From: Platanthera guangdongensis
Taxonomy: Eukaryota; Streptophyta; Magnoliopsida; Asparagales; Orchidaceae
DNA: 64,000 nt
Assembly (NCBI GenBank): GCA_039583875.1
Contig: CM077150.1
Coordinates: forward strand, 6,107,765 to 6,171,764
Direction of reading: 5' to 3'
Below the pieces are notes generated by a model. It did no database searches and was not told where the DNA came from. It was given only the letters and a program-made list of their open reading frames with translations. Position numbers and translations under genes: made by a program. Below, in pieces: positions 19,609 to 31,255 of this stretch. The stretch's first letter is position 1. Every line of letters begins with the position of its first letter.

Positions 19609-20830
19609 CTTGGCTCTCATAATTTCGAAAGCTGTTTTTCTAAATAAATTTGCAGGTCCGCACGCCCAACAGTGTTGTTGGTACCGATATGCTTTGTAGG
19701 TGCTTGGCAGCTCGCTTTTAACCTGCCGAAGGCAATTTTAGAAAACACGGTTAGCCCATCTTCACTTTTATTTCCTTTCTGAACATTGGTATGCTTGATT
19801 TCAGATAGCTTTTCTTTTTTTTTTTGAGTTTGAAGAATCAATTGTGAGCATTGGTATGGTTGGTGTACAAAAGAAATGCAAATTCTGTATTAAGCCAGAA
19901 GCACAGAAGCAGACATGACTGTACCTTGAGCTCGCCAACATAGACAAATTTCCAACCCTGCAAACATGCTCGGATTGCTAGATCCATATCCTCAACCGTT
20001 GTTCGATCTTTCCATCCCTTAGCTTCATTGATGGCAGAGATTCGCCAAACACCAGCAGTACCTACCATATCTGTCCAATATTACAGCCGTTCCCTTGTTG
20101 AATTGAACCGAATCATGCGATGAAGAATAACCTACCGTTAAATCCAAAAAATGCTAGTGTCGAGGAACCGGACTCTTGCTCCACCTTGAAATGATAATTC
20201 AAGGACATTCTTGAATCCTTGTCATCAAGCACTCATCAGCGTTTACTGAAACATACATACACATTGCCATTACATTGCAGTCGAAGAAGCAGAAATTTGA
20301 AAGGAGCTGATTGCCCCCTACTAAAATAAATTGTCAGAGCACCAAATTTCCATCGAGCTTGGACGAGAGCGAGATCTGGATTATGGATGAGGAAGGGGAT
20401 GGTTTGAAGAAGGAAATCTGATGGTGGTTGATGATCAGCATCAAAAATGGCCACATAGTCGCAGGTCTTCACATCATCAATCTCCATTGCCTCTCTGAGA
20501 GCCCCGGCTTTATACCCATTCCGGTTGTCCCTTGATATGTACTGTATGTTCATTCCATCTTCACGCCATCTCTTGCATTCCTTTTCTACCTAATCCTGCA
20601 TCATAAATTCCATGGATGCACACCATGTGCTGACAATTAAAGAGCGCACTATCGACTTAACAACATTGATGATTCAACGTGAATGAAAAGGAAGAAGAAG
20701 AAGAAAAGGACAACAGTGAATGGGGTTGAACCCTGGTTGCTTTGTCATTTGAATCATCAAGAACTTGTATTATGAGACGATCTGATGGCCATGTCAGCGC
20801 GCACACGACTCGAATGGATAAATGATAAAC
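19609..20830 (-). pseudogene. CSLA-type mannan synthase fragment, 5 exons, disabled
   Basis: Minus-strand exons: 20830-about 20744 ([18 protein letters not shown] ... VLDDS), 20589-20343 ([32 protein letters not shown]), 20245-20136 ([13 protein letters not shown] ... FGFNG), 20061-19925 ([21 protein letters not shown]) and 19722-19609 ([20 protein letters not shown]). Boundaries are GT-AG and phase-compatible except the first exon, whose donor looks lost. These are consecutive pieces of a cellulose synthase-like A protein, a Golgi GT2 glucomannan 4-beta-mannosyltransferase. Damage: exon 20245-20136 is 110 nt where 111 is needed (one base missing after CAAGAA), and the catalytic QxxRW reads QQHCW. 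N-terminal membrane region and C-terminus are absent. A gene fragment, not an active enzyme. Confidence 0.85.
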
Positions 20831-20950
20831 CTGCAGTTAAGGTGCATTGAGAACTCAATGATAACTCCCATTCCATGGATATGCAAACAGATGGCTAGAA
20901 CTTGTAACATTTTAATATTCTGAATCCCCAAAGAGCCTCTTCATTTGGAT

Positions 20951-21060
20951 GGAATTGGAATTGATTTCAAGAATTGAGAGGAGTTGGAATTGATTTCATG
21001 AATTAATCGGAATTGTAATTGATTTCATGAATTGATCGGAATTGGAATTGATTTGAATTT
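20951..21060 (+). repeat. About 29-bp minisatellite
   Basis: Roughly four imperfect copies of GGAATTGGAATTGATTTCA + (A/T)GAATTGATC. Non-coding. Confidence 0.7.
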
Positions 21061-21159
21061 AAATTTTGTTGTTCGGTTATACAATGAAATTTTAGTAATG
21101 TTGATATGAAATATGCTAATTCTACTATTTCTACAATAATTATTGGAGATTCATTCTAT

Positions 21160-21385
21160 GGCTCTGATTGGCATGGTGGCGGTGGTCGTTATCGAATGCG
21201 GTGGTTATGAACTGTCGTTCATGAACGCCCGAACTCATCTAAGGAACTTCATTCACTTTTATATTCAAAACTATTTGTATTTTCTTGGTGATGGTCATAA
21301 CAATCTTCTTGCCAAATATGCATTCTATAATGATGGTGTTTTTGTCCAAACACACCGGAGCCAAAAAGTTGCGCCAAACAGAGCC
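21160..21385. mobile_element. Tourist-like MITE
   Basis: Begins GGCTCTGATTGGC, ends GCGCCAAACAGAGCC, flanked by TAT (21,157-21,159 and 21,386-21,388). Shares internal GGTTATGAACTGTCGTTCATG with partial copies near 51.87 and 52.27 kb and a related motif in the MITE at 31,500. Confidence 0.7.
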
Positions 21386-21585
21386 TATGTTAGAGGGTAG
21401 TTACACACTGAAAATTATGATCAAGCATTATTTAAGCATGGGTGATCTATACAAGCATTAAAATTAGCACTAATCAGAGCACGGCGTCTAAAATTAACTA
21501 GTATTGAATATTTCATTTTAAGAGATGTTTGTCTTTTGTATTCATTGTTTTGGATGACATGACCTAATTTATGTGGTGTTTGCAG

Positions 21586-21799
21586 GTTGATCAGAATGTG
21601 GAAAGCCATGCTTGAATGCCATCAGAGCCAGATCATGACAATCTCATCAGCATATCAGGCTAAGAACTCCATGACACCATCCGGAAGCACAGATTTCTCC
21701 AAGCAAGTGGCCATGAATCTCCGAGACGAGGTGTTGGGCGAAAACCCAAATCTCCATCATTGCTTGCACACAAAGAACATGTTGGTCTGGAAGTGCTGA
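21586..21799 (+). pseudogene. DUF630/DUF632-family exon fragment
   Basis: After a good acceptor (GGTGTTTGCAG) the frame reads LIRMWKAMLECHQSQIMTIS and continues to a stop at 21,797. The MW-x2-M-x-ECH-x2-Q-x3-IS-x-A pattern matches the DUF632 region of plant proteins annotated as bZIP-related or NRG2-like. No other exon of that family is visible nearby, and the end (LHHCLHTKNMLVWKC) does not look native. A third captured fragment beside U2AF and CSLA. Confidence 0.55.
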
Positions 21800-22021
21800 T
21801 ATGTGATTGACAAGCTTATCAACTCAACTCCGCTCTCCAATGCTTCTAGGAGATTGAATTTCTGCAACTTGTTGGCATTTAATTGGAAGTGAATGAGTTT
21901 TTCATTTTATCAAGATTTTGTCTAGTTGCATTGACATCTACTGACTGAGTTACTATCAAAAACGCATTTTGATTCTTATTCAGGTTGTGTTTTAATGTAT
22001 TTTTTGTTCAAATAAATGATG

Positions 22022-22091
22022 TTTGTTAGGTGATTCTTAGCAAATGACGGCTTAACCCATGCGTTTACGACCGTCAACACTATGCCAAACG
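22022..22091. mobile_element. Right end of a Tourist-like MITE
   Basis: GCGTTTACGACCGTC ... CTATGCCAAACGGAGCC matches the 3' ends of the other MITEs here; I could not find its left end. Confidence 0.4.
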
Positions 22092-22261
22092 GAGCCTATT
22101 TGTGTTTGCCACCGCCGCATTCAGAACTGCGACCGATTTCCCAGTCAGAGTTTACATTATTGAAATCAATCAAAGTTAAAAGCTCAATTCTTCATGAAAC
22201 ACAAATTATGACTGCTACTTGCTACTTAAGAGTAAGAACTTAATAACTTATGTTCTGGTTC

Positions 22262-22336
22262 AGGGCTGGGTTAGAAAAAGCAAAGAAAGAGCTGGCAGAA
22301 AGCATTCAGAAGGGAATTACTTTCATAAACAAGTGA
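22262..22336 (+). other. Possible captured exon
   Basis: After CTGGTTCAG the frame reads AGLEKAKKELAESIQKGITF and continues INK to a stop; it looks like an amphipathic helix from a real protein. I cannot assign a family. It may belong with the gene fragments just upstream. Confidence 0.25.
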
Positions 22337-23643
22337 CGGGCAGATCAAACTCCTCAAAAGCAGTAGTGGCATTTTATTTATTTTTGATTTCACCCTCCAA
22401 TAAATAATTACTGTGGAAAATTACTGCAATGAATCTACATTATACATAGAAAGTGAAATCTTATGTGGTGAAAAAAAACTTTGGGATTATAATTAGCAAT
22501 TTCATAGCATTTTGTGTTTGGTTGATTATAATGAAGCCCAAGGTGATATTGAATTGTTCTTATAGAATAAAAACTCTTAAGAAATCATAAATTTTATTAA
22601 CCATTGAATGTTAAAATTCAGACAAATTATAAACTTAAAAAATAATGAAATAAAATCATGATAGCATAATGACTTTGAAAATTTGATGTTCAAAGCTTGG
22701 AAATTTAAAATCATTTTTTACTTAGGATTGATAAATTTTAAAATTAATGTTTGAAGTTACATATAGGTTGTGTTGAAAGTGGGCCCACCGACCATAGAAA
22801 GGTCAAGGCTGACCATATAAAGGTTGACTTGGGCTCACGGCTCGACTGCAGCCGGTGCACCCAAACCCGCTCTCCACCCGCCCCTTTTCTTCATTTCCCT
22901 CTTCTCTCTTTCCCCCTTTCCCCCTTTTCTTCTTCTCCCCCTCTTTTTCTTTCTCCCCCCCCCCCCCCTCCCCCCTTTTTCCCCCCTCATACCGGAGTAG
23001 AACCCGGCGCCCCCCCCCCCCCCCCCCCCCAATGAGGAAGGGGAATGTTTTTATTAATAATGTTTAATCTTTTTTGCTTTGCGCCTTCATAATATCTCTT
23101 TTTTATTTTAAGTACTCCATCATTATTATTGTCACTTATGATTATTATTATTATCATAAATTTATATTTCATAGCATATATGCTCAAAAATGTAATTTAC
23201 AAATATGCAAACTCCCAAGAAAAAAATGAGTCATTATTAGTTATTTTTTATGATGTATTTACATTATTGTAAGTTCTACAGTTATTGCTTTTGATAAAGC
23301 AGTCTACTTTATAGAAGATTCCATGTTTGGTGGTGGTGTTTGGATGTATTCCCCTCACATTCTCATTCCTTCCATTATCCAATGATTTCACCACTGCATT
23401 TGCATTTGGGGCAGAGCCATGGGGAATAAATTTTGGCCCGCCGGCCGGATCTAAAGGAAGGTCCAGATGACAAATAAAAAACTTGTATTGTGACGGGCCT
23501 CACATGCCTATATTGACTGTATATTGCAGATCCTACAGTTTTACAAGCTTCTCCTCTTTTCTATTAGTGGGGACCTACAGGAAGGTCCGCCAAACGGACC
23601 TAATTTTTACTCGAGCCATGGAGGAAATCCTCTGCCCACCATT
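22337..23643. other. AT-rich DNA with C-rich homopolymer tracts
   Basis: 22,860-23,032 is a C/T tract with runs of 14 and about 22 cytosines; open frames here encode only proline, serine or glycine runs. The rest is AT-rich with no gene seen. Confidence 0.6.
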
Positions 23644-23717
23644 CCCTTTCTTCTTTGTCCTTCTCCCTTCATGTGAGCTTCCCTTTCTTCTTTGTCCTTC
23701 TCCCTTCATGTGAGCTT
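23644..23717 (+). repeat. 37-bp perfect tandem duplication
   Basis: CCCTTTCTTCTTTGTCCTTC ... GTGAGCTT occurs at 23,644 and again at 23,681 without a change. Confidence 0.9.
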
Positions 23718-23828
23718 GGAGCTGTGCACAAGTGGAATTCATAAGTGCAATATATTATGCTTTGAAAGTATAATAAACTTTTGTTTTTTTTTCTTACTAT
23801 GGAGAGATAGAAGGAAGCGAGAGATATA

Positions 23829-24003
23829 GGCTCCATTTGTTTAGTCGTTTTTTCTTCATTGGAGATGGGGAAAAATGCCAACACTGAGAAAAATATATTT
23901 GATAAAACCACCTCAAATCATAGCGCTCCAAAATATCATTTTTGATCTCGAAACGCTCTCGTTCACAACACTCCAAAACGCCACTGCAGAAACAAACAGA
24001 GCC
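23829..24003. mobile_element. Tourist-like MITE
   Basis: Starts GGCTCCATTTGTTT and ends AAACAAACAGAGCC. The flanking triplets ATA and ACA match imperfectly. Confidence 0.6.
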
Positions 24004-24140
24004 ACAATCATTTATTGTAAATACGTTTTATTATAAATGTAATTGCACCTCTAATTTTGTGTTGGGTTTTAGGTGATCTATTTTCCTTCTTTAGATGCAT
24101 TTGTTAGGGTAAAACACTAAAAGATGCATGAGCAGCCTAA

Positions 24141-24470
24141 GGCTTTGTTTGGGGGGTTTATTTTCACTGATCAAGCGGTTACGAACGCGTGAATCAGACC
24201 TTAATTATGGTCTGATTCATGCAATCGTAACTGCTTGACCGGTGAGAATTGTGCTTGGCACGGCTTATCGCGGCTTATTTGTTCCGGTGAAGTTGAACAA
24301 AAACATCATTGTTATAGAATGTATGTTTGATATCACAACTGTTACAAAAAAAAAATTAGTTCGAGTCATAAGATTTTGGCGTGACAATGACATATTTGTC
24401 CCACCTCATCAGAACAAATAAGTGGCAATAAGCCGTGCCAAACGCAGTCTAAGTCCCCCCAAACAGAGCC
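24141..24470. mobile_element. Tourist-like MITE containing a second MITE
   Basis: Outer element: GGCTTTGTTTGGGGGG ... CCCCCCAAACAGAGCC with the duplication TAA (24,138-24,140 and 24,471-24,473). Its interior is a foldback: AATCAGACC / GGTCTGATT around TTAATTAT. An inner element (about 24,252-24,452; GCTTGGCACGGCTTAT ... ATAAGCCGTGCCAAACG) is inserted near the right end. Confidence 0.75.
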
Positions 24471-24525
24471 TAAGATGACAACAGCAACAACATACAACAG
24501 TAAAATAGCTGCAAGTAGAACTGCG

Positions 24526-24808
24526 TATTGAAATATAAAGCTTTATTATGTCTTAATTAATTGTAAAACTCTTTTAAGTCTTTGCCTTAATCATTAAGTT
24601 TTGTTTTCACCGATTAGGTGCAACTGTTCATGAACCGGTAAAGCCCAACCGGAGCTACGGTTCATCTTGTAACTGTTTGAACCCGTATTTAATCAGCGGG
24701 ATGTTGAATGAAATGTTATGCTTCGTTAAAAAACATAATACTACTGTTCATCTTCGTTTTTCCCCGCGTGGTCGCACATATCATAGAACGGGAGTAATCG
24801 TTCTAACA
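24526..24808 (+). repeat. 5' LTR of the 24.5-kb copia
   Basis: 283 bp, same sequence as 29,029-29,311. Frames reading MNPYLISGML inside each LTR are not genes. Confidence 0.93.
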
Positions 24809-24960
24809 GTGGTATCAGAGGGAGGTTGGCGAACGATCCTTTCGGATTTCTCATTCCGATCTCGTCGCAGGCGGCGGCATTCGATTCGAGTGGAAGCATC
24901 TGTTCTGGAGCTCCATATCCTTTTTCTTCCGAATCGATCACCCTGCTCACCCCGACAAAC

Positions 24961-27900
24961 ATGGCTTCATCATCTACCAGCGGCGGCATAAATCCCGTCA
25001 GAACTTCAGTTCCCCAATTCTCGGGAGAACTGTATGATTTCTGGGCGGATAAGATGGAAACTCTTTTCCGATCTCAAGACATATGGGACCTTGTTAATAC
25101 AGGCCCTGCAACAACAACAAATACTGTTGCAGGGACCCCTGCAACGGTCTCTAGTGAGGAGAAGAAAAGAGACGCATAAGCACTACATCTAATACAGCAA
25201 GGTGTAGATGCATCAATCTACCCTCGTATAATTGGCTCGAAATCAGCAAAAGAAGCATGGGAAAGACTAAAAAACGAGTATAAAGGCTCGAAAAAAGCGG
25301 TGAAAATAAAAATCCAGGGGTTACGAAGACAGTTCGACGCATTGCTGATGCGGCCCGATGAGACATCTAAAGCTTTCTTTGGAAAAATAACTTCTCTGGT
25401 AAACCAAATCAAAATTCTTGGTGGGGAAATTGAAGAAGAATATGTAGTTGAGAAGGTGCTGAGATCTTTGCCACAAACCTACAACCACATTGTTTCTGCC
25501 ATTATGGAAGCAAATGACATTGAGGAAATGTCCTTACCAGTCCTCATGGGGTCATTACAGTCTCATGAAGAACTGATGATCAAGGTACCTGCTTCAGCAT
25601 CTAACTCTGATAAAGCCTTTTATACCAAAACCATCTTTAAAAACAAGGAGGGAAAAGACAACCGTTTTTCTCCCAAAACAATAGACAGACAAATGGTAGA
25701 ACACCAAAACCGTGGAAGCAACACCAGTCCAAAGAAACTGTCTCATCAGAACTGTCCTGCACCATCTGTAAGAAAACAAACCATGATACCAAAAATTGCT
25801 TTTTTAGGTGCAAGAGATGTAAAAACCAAAATCATTCGGAATCCAAGTGCTGGTACAACAAAAAGCAGGAAGAGGCAAAGTTTGGTAATGAAGAAGAAGA
25901 CAAGCAATATCTCTTTACATGCCAGAATACCAAGGTAGAGGGCACACTAGATGAATCCCTGTGGTTTATTGACAGTGGCTGCTCCTCACACATGGTCTTC
26001 TCAAAGAATTTCTTTCAATCACTAGATGAATCCCATAAATCAGAAGTTGTGCTTGGAGATGGCAAGAGAAAGAGGATAGAAGGAAGAGGAACAATATGTG
26101 TATTGACTGCTGAGAACTCTAGAAAGCACATCTCTGATGTCAACTACGTTCCCTCATTAACCCAAAACTTGTTAAGTGTAGGGCAGCTCCTAAGGAAGGG
26201 GTATAATGTCAACTTTGAAGACAACAATTGTGTAATAACTGAAAGAGGGACGGCTGCTCTAGTATCTGTGGCAAGAATGAATGAAAATCATGTATTCATT
26301 CTTCATATGAAACCATTTCTACCTACATCTAGTCATCATGTTAATACCTGCAAAGAAGACAACAACAATGCTCTCTGGCACACTCGAATGGGGCACTTAA
26401 ACTATGACTCTCTTTCATTATTACCAAATCTTGCTGATGGAATCTCTCTCCAACCACAAGCAACAAAACCTTTTTGTGAAACCTGCTGCAAAGGGAAGTC
26501 CCACAGGACACCCTTCCCACAATATGCTTCAAGAAGAGCTGAAGGCACATTGGATCTTCTTCATATGGACCTTTGGGGTCCTTCAAACACACCAACCTTG
26601 GGAGGTAAAAGCTACTTTCTCTTAATTGTTGATGATTTAAGTAGATATATGTGGATCTATTTGCTACAACACAAATCCGAGACTTTTCAAGTCTTCAAGG
26701 AGTTTTTGAAGCAAATAGAAACCAAAACTGAAAGAAAAACTAAAACCATTAGGAGTGATAGAGGGGGTGAGTTTATGTCCACTGCTTTCATCCAATTTTG
26801 TAAAGATCAAGGAATTAAACATGAACTCACTGCTCCCGGGTCACCCCAACAAAATGGTGTGGTGGAAAGAAGAAACTGAACCATCCTTGAGATGACAAGA
26901 ACTATGCTAATCCATAAGCACTGTGACAAGAACCTGTGGGGAGAGGCAGTCTCTACTGCAGTCCATATCTTGAACAGATGCCCAACAAAACCTATAAAAC
27001 ACTCAACACCGTATGAAATGTTTTGGGGAAGAAGACCTGATTTGTCACACTTAAAAGTATTTGGCCCAATCTCATATGCTCATAGAGTAAGAGAACACAA
27101 AGACAAGCTAGATGAGACCAGTACAAAATGCATCTTACTTGGGTATTCAGAAGAGAGTAAAGCATACAGGCTCTTAGAACCTAATAGCAAGAGACTCATT
27201 ATCTCAAGAGATGTAATAGTAGATGAGCTCAGCTATTGGGGAAAAGAGACTGGAGAAACTTCTCATAACACTGAAGAGGCAGACAGCCTGGAGCTGTTTC
27301 CTGCAAAAAGGAGCCTTGAACCAACAAACATCAAAGAACTGGAACCTGTTCTGGCCAATGAAGACATTGAAGAAGAAGAATCAGAATCTGAAGAAGACAC
27401 TAATGTCAAAATCAGATCTGTTGAAGATATCTATAGGAGAGCTGCAAGGGTCACATATGCCCTGAACACCATAGCACCTGTAAACTTTAAGGAAGCTGTG
27501 AAAGAGGATGTGTGGAAGAAAGCCATGAGTGAAGAAATCGAAGCTGTTAACAAGAACAACACTTGGTCCTTAGTTAAGAAACCCAAAGGGAAAACCATTA
27601 TAGGTCTAAAGTGGATTTATAAGGTGAAGGAGAAGGAAGACGGTTCAATCTTGAAATACAAAGCCAGAATTGTTGCAAAAGGGTACAGCCAGAAGCCAGG
27701 AGAGGATTTCTCAGAAACCTATGCTCCCGTAGCAAGAATGAACACAATAAGGATCATTCTAGCTATGGCTGCACAGTACAAGTATTCCCTCCACCAATTA
27801 GATGTGAAATCTGCTTTTCTCAATGGCACACTTGAAGAAGAAGTATATGTTTCACAGCCTGAAGGATTTGAAGCTAAAGGGCAAGAAGATCAAGTGTATA

Positions 27901-29021
27901 AGCTTCACAAGGCACTTTATGGACTGAAACAGGCGCCCAGAGCCTGGAATGACAACATAGACAGATTCCTCCTACTCCAAGGCCTGTCCAAAAGTCCCAG
28001 TGAACCAACATTGTATACACAGATATCCAAGGAAGGAAGACTCATTGTGAGTATCTATGTTGATGATCTAATCATAACTGGATCAAATGAGAAAGTTATT
28101 GAAGAGTTCAAAAACAAGATGAAACAACAATATGACATGACTGATATGGGTAAACTGAAATACTTCCTAGGACTTCAAATTACACAGCTAGCAACTGGTC
28201 TGTTCATTTCCCAGGAACAGTACACAAGAAACCTGCTCAAGAAATTCAAAATGGAAGATTGCAATATGTCTTTCACCCCCATGTCGACGACAGACAAGCT
28301 GTCCTCAAGATTAGAGAACGAAGAGAGAACTGATGAGGAGGTATACAGAAGCTTGGTAGGCTCACTAATTTACCTGCTAAACACAAGGCCCGACATCGCA
28401 AACGCTGTGAATGTGATTGCACGATTTGTGTCAAATCCGAGTAAAGCACATATGTTAGCGGCCAAAAGAATTCTGCGATACTTACAGGGGACAAAGGAAT
28501 TGGGTCTGTTTTATGCTCACGATGAAATCACAGAACTGCATGGTTACTGTGACTCAGACTGGGGAGGAAATCTTGACGATAGAAGAAGCACAGGAGGATT
28601 CTGTTTCTACCTGGGGACAAAGCTGATATCGTGGTGTGTGCGCAAGCAGAAATCAGTAGCTCTCTCCTCGACTGAGGCCGAGTACATGGCACTCAGTGAG
28701 GCGGCGTGTGAGGCTGTGTGGATCAGACGCATCATGGAAGAAATCTGGCAAAGCTCAGAAGATAAAGCTCCAGTGAAGATACATTGCGACAACTTATCCG
28801 CCGTCGCACTCGCCAAGAATCCCGTGTTCCATGCAAAGAGCAAACACATAGAACTCAAGTACCATTTCGTCAGAGAGCTAGTGGAAGCCGGAAGACTGGA
28901 GATCCTCCATTGCTCCACAGAGGCGCAGCGAGCTGATGTTTTCACGAAGGCGTTGCCGCGCGATCGATTCCTGACGATGAGGAACCAGCTAGGGATTTCA
29001 AGCCCGACACCAAAGCTTTAA
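24961..29021 (+). pseudogene. Copia gag-pol, broken by two nonsense codons and one frameshift
   Basis: Starts at ATG 24,961 (MASSSTSGGIN). Gag 24,961-about 25,670; paired CX2CX4HX4C-type knuckles near 25,752 (CTICKKTNHDTKNC); protease FIDSGCSSHM near 25,968; GAG-pre-integrase near 26,370; integrase DLWGPSNTPT, RSDRGGEF, NGVVERRN up to 26,876; RT with YVDD near 28,060; RNase H with CDSDWGG near 28,551. Lesions: TAA at 25,177 in RDA*ALHLIQQ; a frame change near 25,670-25,700 between gag and the knuckle; TGA at 26,877 directly after VERRN, where family members have R (CGA to TGA). From 26,880 to the TAA at 29,019 the frame is clean. Not translatable as one polyprotein. Confidence 0.9.
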
Positions 29022-29028
29022 GGAGGAG

Positions 29029-29311
29029 TATTGAAATATAAAGCTTTATTATGTCTTAATTAATTGTAAAACTCTTTTAAGTCTTTGCCTTAATCATTAA
29101 GTTTTGTTTTCACCGATTAGGTGCAACTGTTCATGAACCGGTAAAGCCCAACCGGAGCTACGGTTCATCTTGTAACTGTTTGAACCCGTATTTAATCAGC
29201 GGGATGTTGAATGAAATGTTATGCTTCGTTAAAAAACATAATACTACTGTTCATCTTCGTTTTTCCCCGCGTGGTCGCACATATCATAGAACGGGAGTAA
29301 TCGTTCTAACA
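29029..29311 (+). repeat. 3' LTR of the 24.5-kb copia
   Basis: 283 bp; preceded by the polypurine tract and followed by CTGCG. Confidence 0.93.
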
Positions 29312-29768
29312 CTGCGGTCAGCAAAGCAGCAATCTCCTTGTTCGGGATGCCCTGCACCAGATGAGGGAGTGATGAAATTAACTATTTCCTAGCTTTTCCC
29401 ATACAACAAGCACATTGCCCTTTAAATTACACGGATGTGCTCAATTTGAGGTTTTTGCGAGCATGATGTCGGTGTCTTGCTCGAGCCAATTTCATGCAAC
29501 AAACTGTAGCAAAAAGATGGACAAAAATTCCTCGCACTTGAGTAGTGTTAGTTATATTTTCATTAAACAAATTAAATTAGTAGTAATAACCTCTATCGCC
29601 CAAACATATGCAGCAAACTCAACTAAAAGATCAACATTTTCATCTCACGAGGACCTCAAAGTATTACATAAATACATTGCAACTCACGATATGTTTGGGA
29701 GGGCGGCGGCGGTCGAAGATGGAGCAGCTTGGAGATGGAGATAAAACTGTATTCCTCAACATGACTCC
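29312..29768. other. Non-genic DNA
   Basis: Between the copia element and the solo LTR; no gene, element end or repeat recognised. Confidence 0.5.
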
Positions 29769-30519
29769 TCTACAACCCCGTATTGATCGAGTGGGTCCCT
29801 CGGGTCAGGATCGAGGTTGGGGGGGGGGGGGGGGTCTTTGAGCGTCAGGCGAGTCGGATGGACGAGTGGGCCAGGATCTCTTCCCGACTCCCATAGGCCA
29901 TGCAGTCAAGGGCGTAGGAGGCGAGTGTTGCACGTGGGCCCTCACTTGCCCAGGATCAGACCAAGGGAGAGGCGAGCGTGACTACCACGTAAGTACTCGC
30001 TCAGAGCACCTGGTCGGCAATGAGTGCCAACCCCGTCAAGAGCACTTGCTGGCCCAAGCGAGTGGAAGCAGCGCATCACTCGCTTAGTAATGTTTTTACC
30101 AGAATGTCCTCGCTAGTCTGCTAATAATCTCTCCAAACAACGGAGTTTGAATGTTGGCAGACCCATCTGGGTTGCACATAGTATTTCCAAAAGGCGGGAT
30201 TGCGCTATTGGCAAACCAAGACAGAAAAACTATAAATAGACCCTTAAGGGAACCTTGAGGAGGATCGGTGGTTGGCTTTCTTCCTCCTATGTTTTGCTTT
30301 GGTCGGTTTCAATAGTCCTCCAAGGTGTCCAGCTCAGCTTTGTTTTGAGAGGGGGAAGCTCAGTTAGATCTTCCGGATGTGTGGCGGGACCTTCGCGCTA
30401 CAGCTCAGGATCTGTTCCTAGTTCGAAGTCTTTGGCCAGAAACTCAATTCAAGATAAGTGGGTGCAGGTTATCCCCTTTGAATCCGAACTCTCTTTGAGA
30501 CCGGCTGACGGTTTCAACA
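29769..30519 (+). repeat. Solo LTR related to the Tat element
   Basis: 751 bp starting TCTACAACCCCGTATTG (terminal TG changed to TC) and ending ACGGTTTCAACA, flanked by the perfect duplication ACTCC (29,764-29,768 and 30,520-30,524). It shares the ends and the TATA region (AACTATAAATAGACCC near 30,228) with the Tat LTR. No internal region remains, so it is the product of LTR-LTR recombination. Confidence 0.88.
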
Positions 30520-31255
30520 ACTCCCTCCCTATCGTTGGAATTAGACATAAAATAATGTTTTAAGAGATCAAGAGTTCCAATCAAATGTTATCCAAACATG
30601 CAAAAAATCAAAGTATAATGTGTGTTTTTCAAATCAGCAACAGAAGAAAAAAAAAACCCTAAACAAATAAAGCCCTAATGTATTAGGGCATAAAATAAAG
30701 CTCATGTAACATGAAACTTCACATTTTATCCTTTATTTTATATATTTATTACCCCCACTTATATTTACATAGAAAAATGACAACAAGAGGAGAGGAGACG
30801 GAAAAAAGAATAAAAGAGAGGTGGAGGGAATTACATACACAAATACTCTGACAAGAAGAAAGAGACGGGCATAAAGTCAGACTAAAAGCCAAACTGAGCA
30901 TTATTTCAATTCATAATAACAAAAAAAGACAAACAATTCCACCAACTGCTTATGATGTATTAAATTTGTCACTATGCTTTTCCTCCCCAAATGATTCACA
31001 CGCTTATTATCACAAGGTCATAAACTAACCTGATGTTCAACTAAGGACAGCAATGGACATATTTGGAACAGAGAAGAGTGTTTTAGCCGTCTTTCGTATC
31101 GAAACATACAGAATCGAAACACACCTACAGCGGCTAGAACGAAGAGAAATCACGGACGCAAAAGAAGTATGAAGTTCAAATTATCTTACCTATGCAGCCC
31201 TAAACAAGAAGCTACAGGTCGTTCGACGAATATATAGTGACGGCGAAACATATTT
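30520..31255. other. Downstream region of the LYR-motif gene
   Basis: AT-rich, no element recognised. It should hold the 3' UTR and poly(A) region of the minus-strand gene ending at 31,256; I cannot place the cleavage site. Confidence 0.4.

Larger units (their letters stand above)
24526..29311 (+). mobile_element. Ty1/copia retrotransposon with identical LTRs and disabled polyprotein
   Basis: LTRs of 283 bp (24,526-24,808 and 29,029-29,311) begin TATTGAAATA, end TTCTAACA, and show no difference by eye. Target duplication CTGCG (24,521-24,525 and 29,312-29,316). The primer site TGGTATCAGAG (initiator Met tRNA type) starts at 24,810 and the polypurine tract AAGGAGGAG ends at 29,028. Domain order protease, integrase, RT, RNase H is copia. 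Despite the very recent insertion the coding frame is broken three times. Confidence 0.93.

Noticed and set aside
22751..23067. Pro/Ser/Phe-rich and Gly/Lys/Arg-rich frames
   Set aside because: Both are translations of the C/T homopolymer tract on opposite strands.
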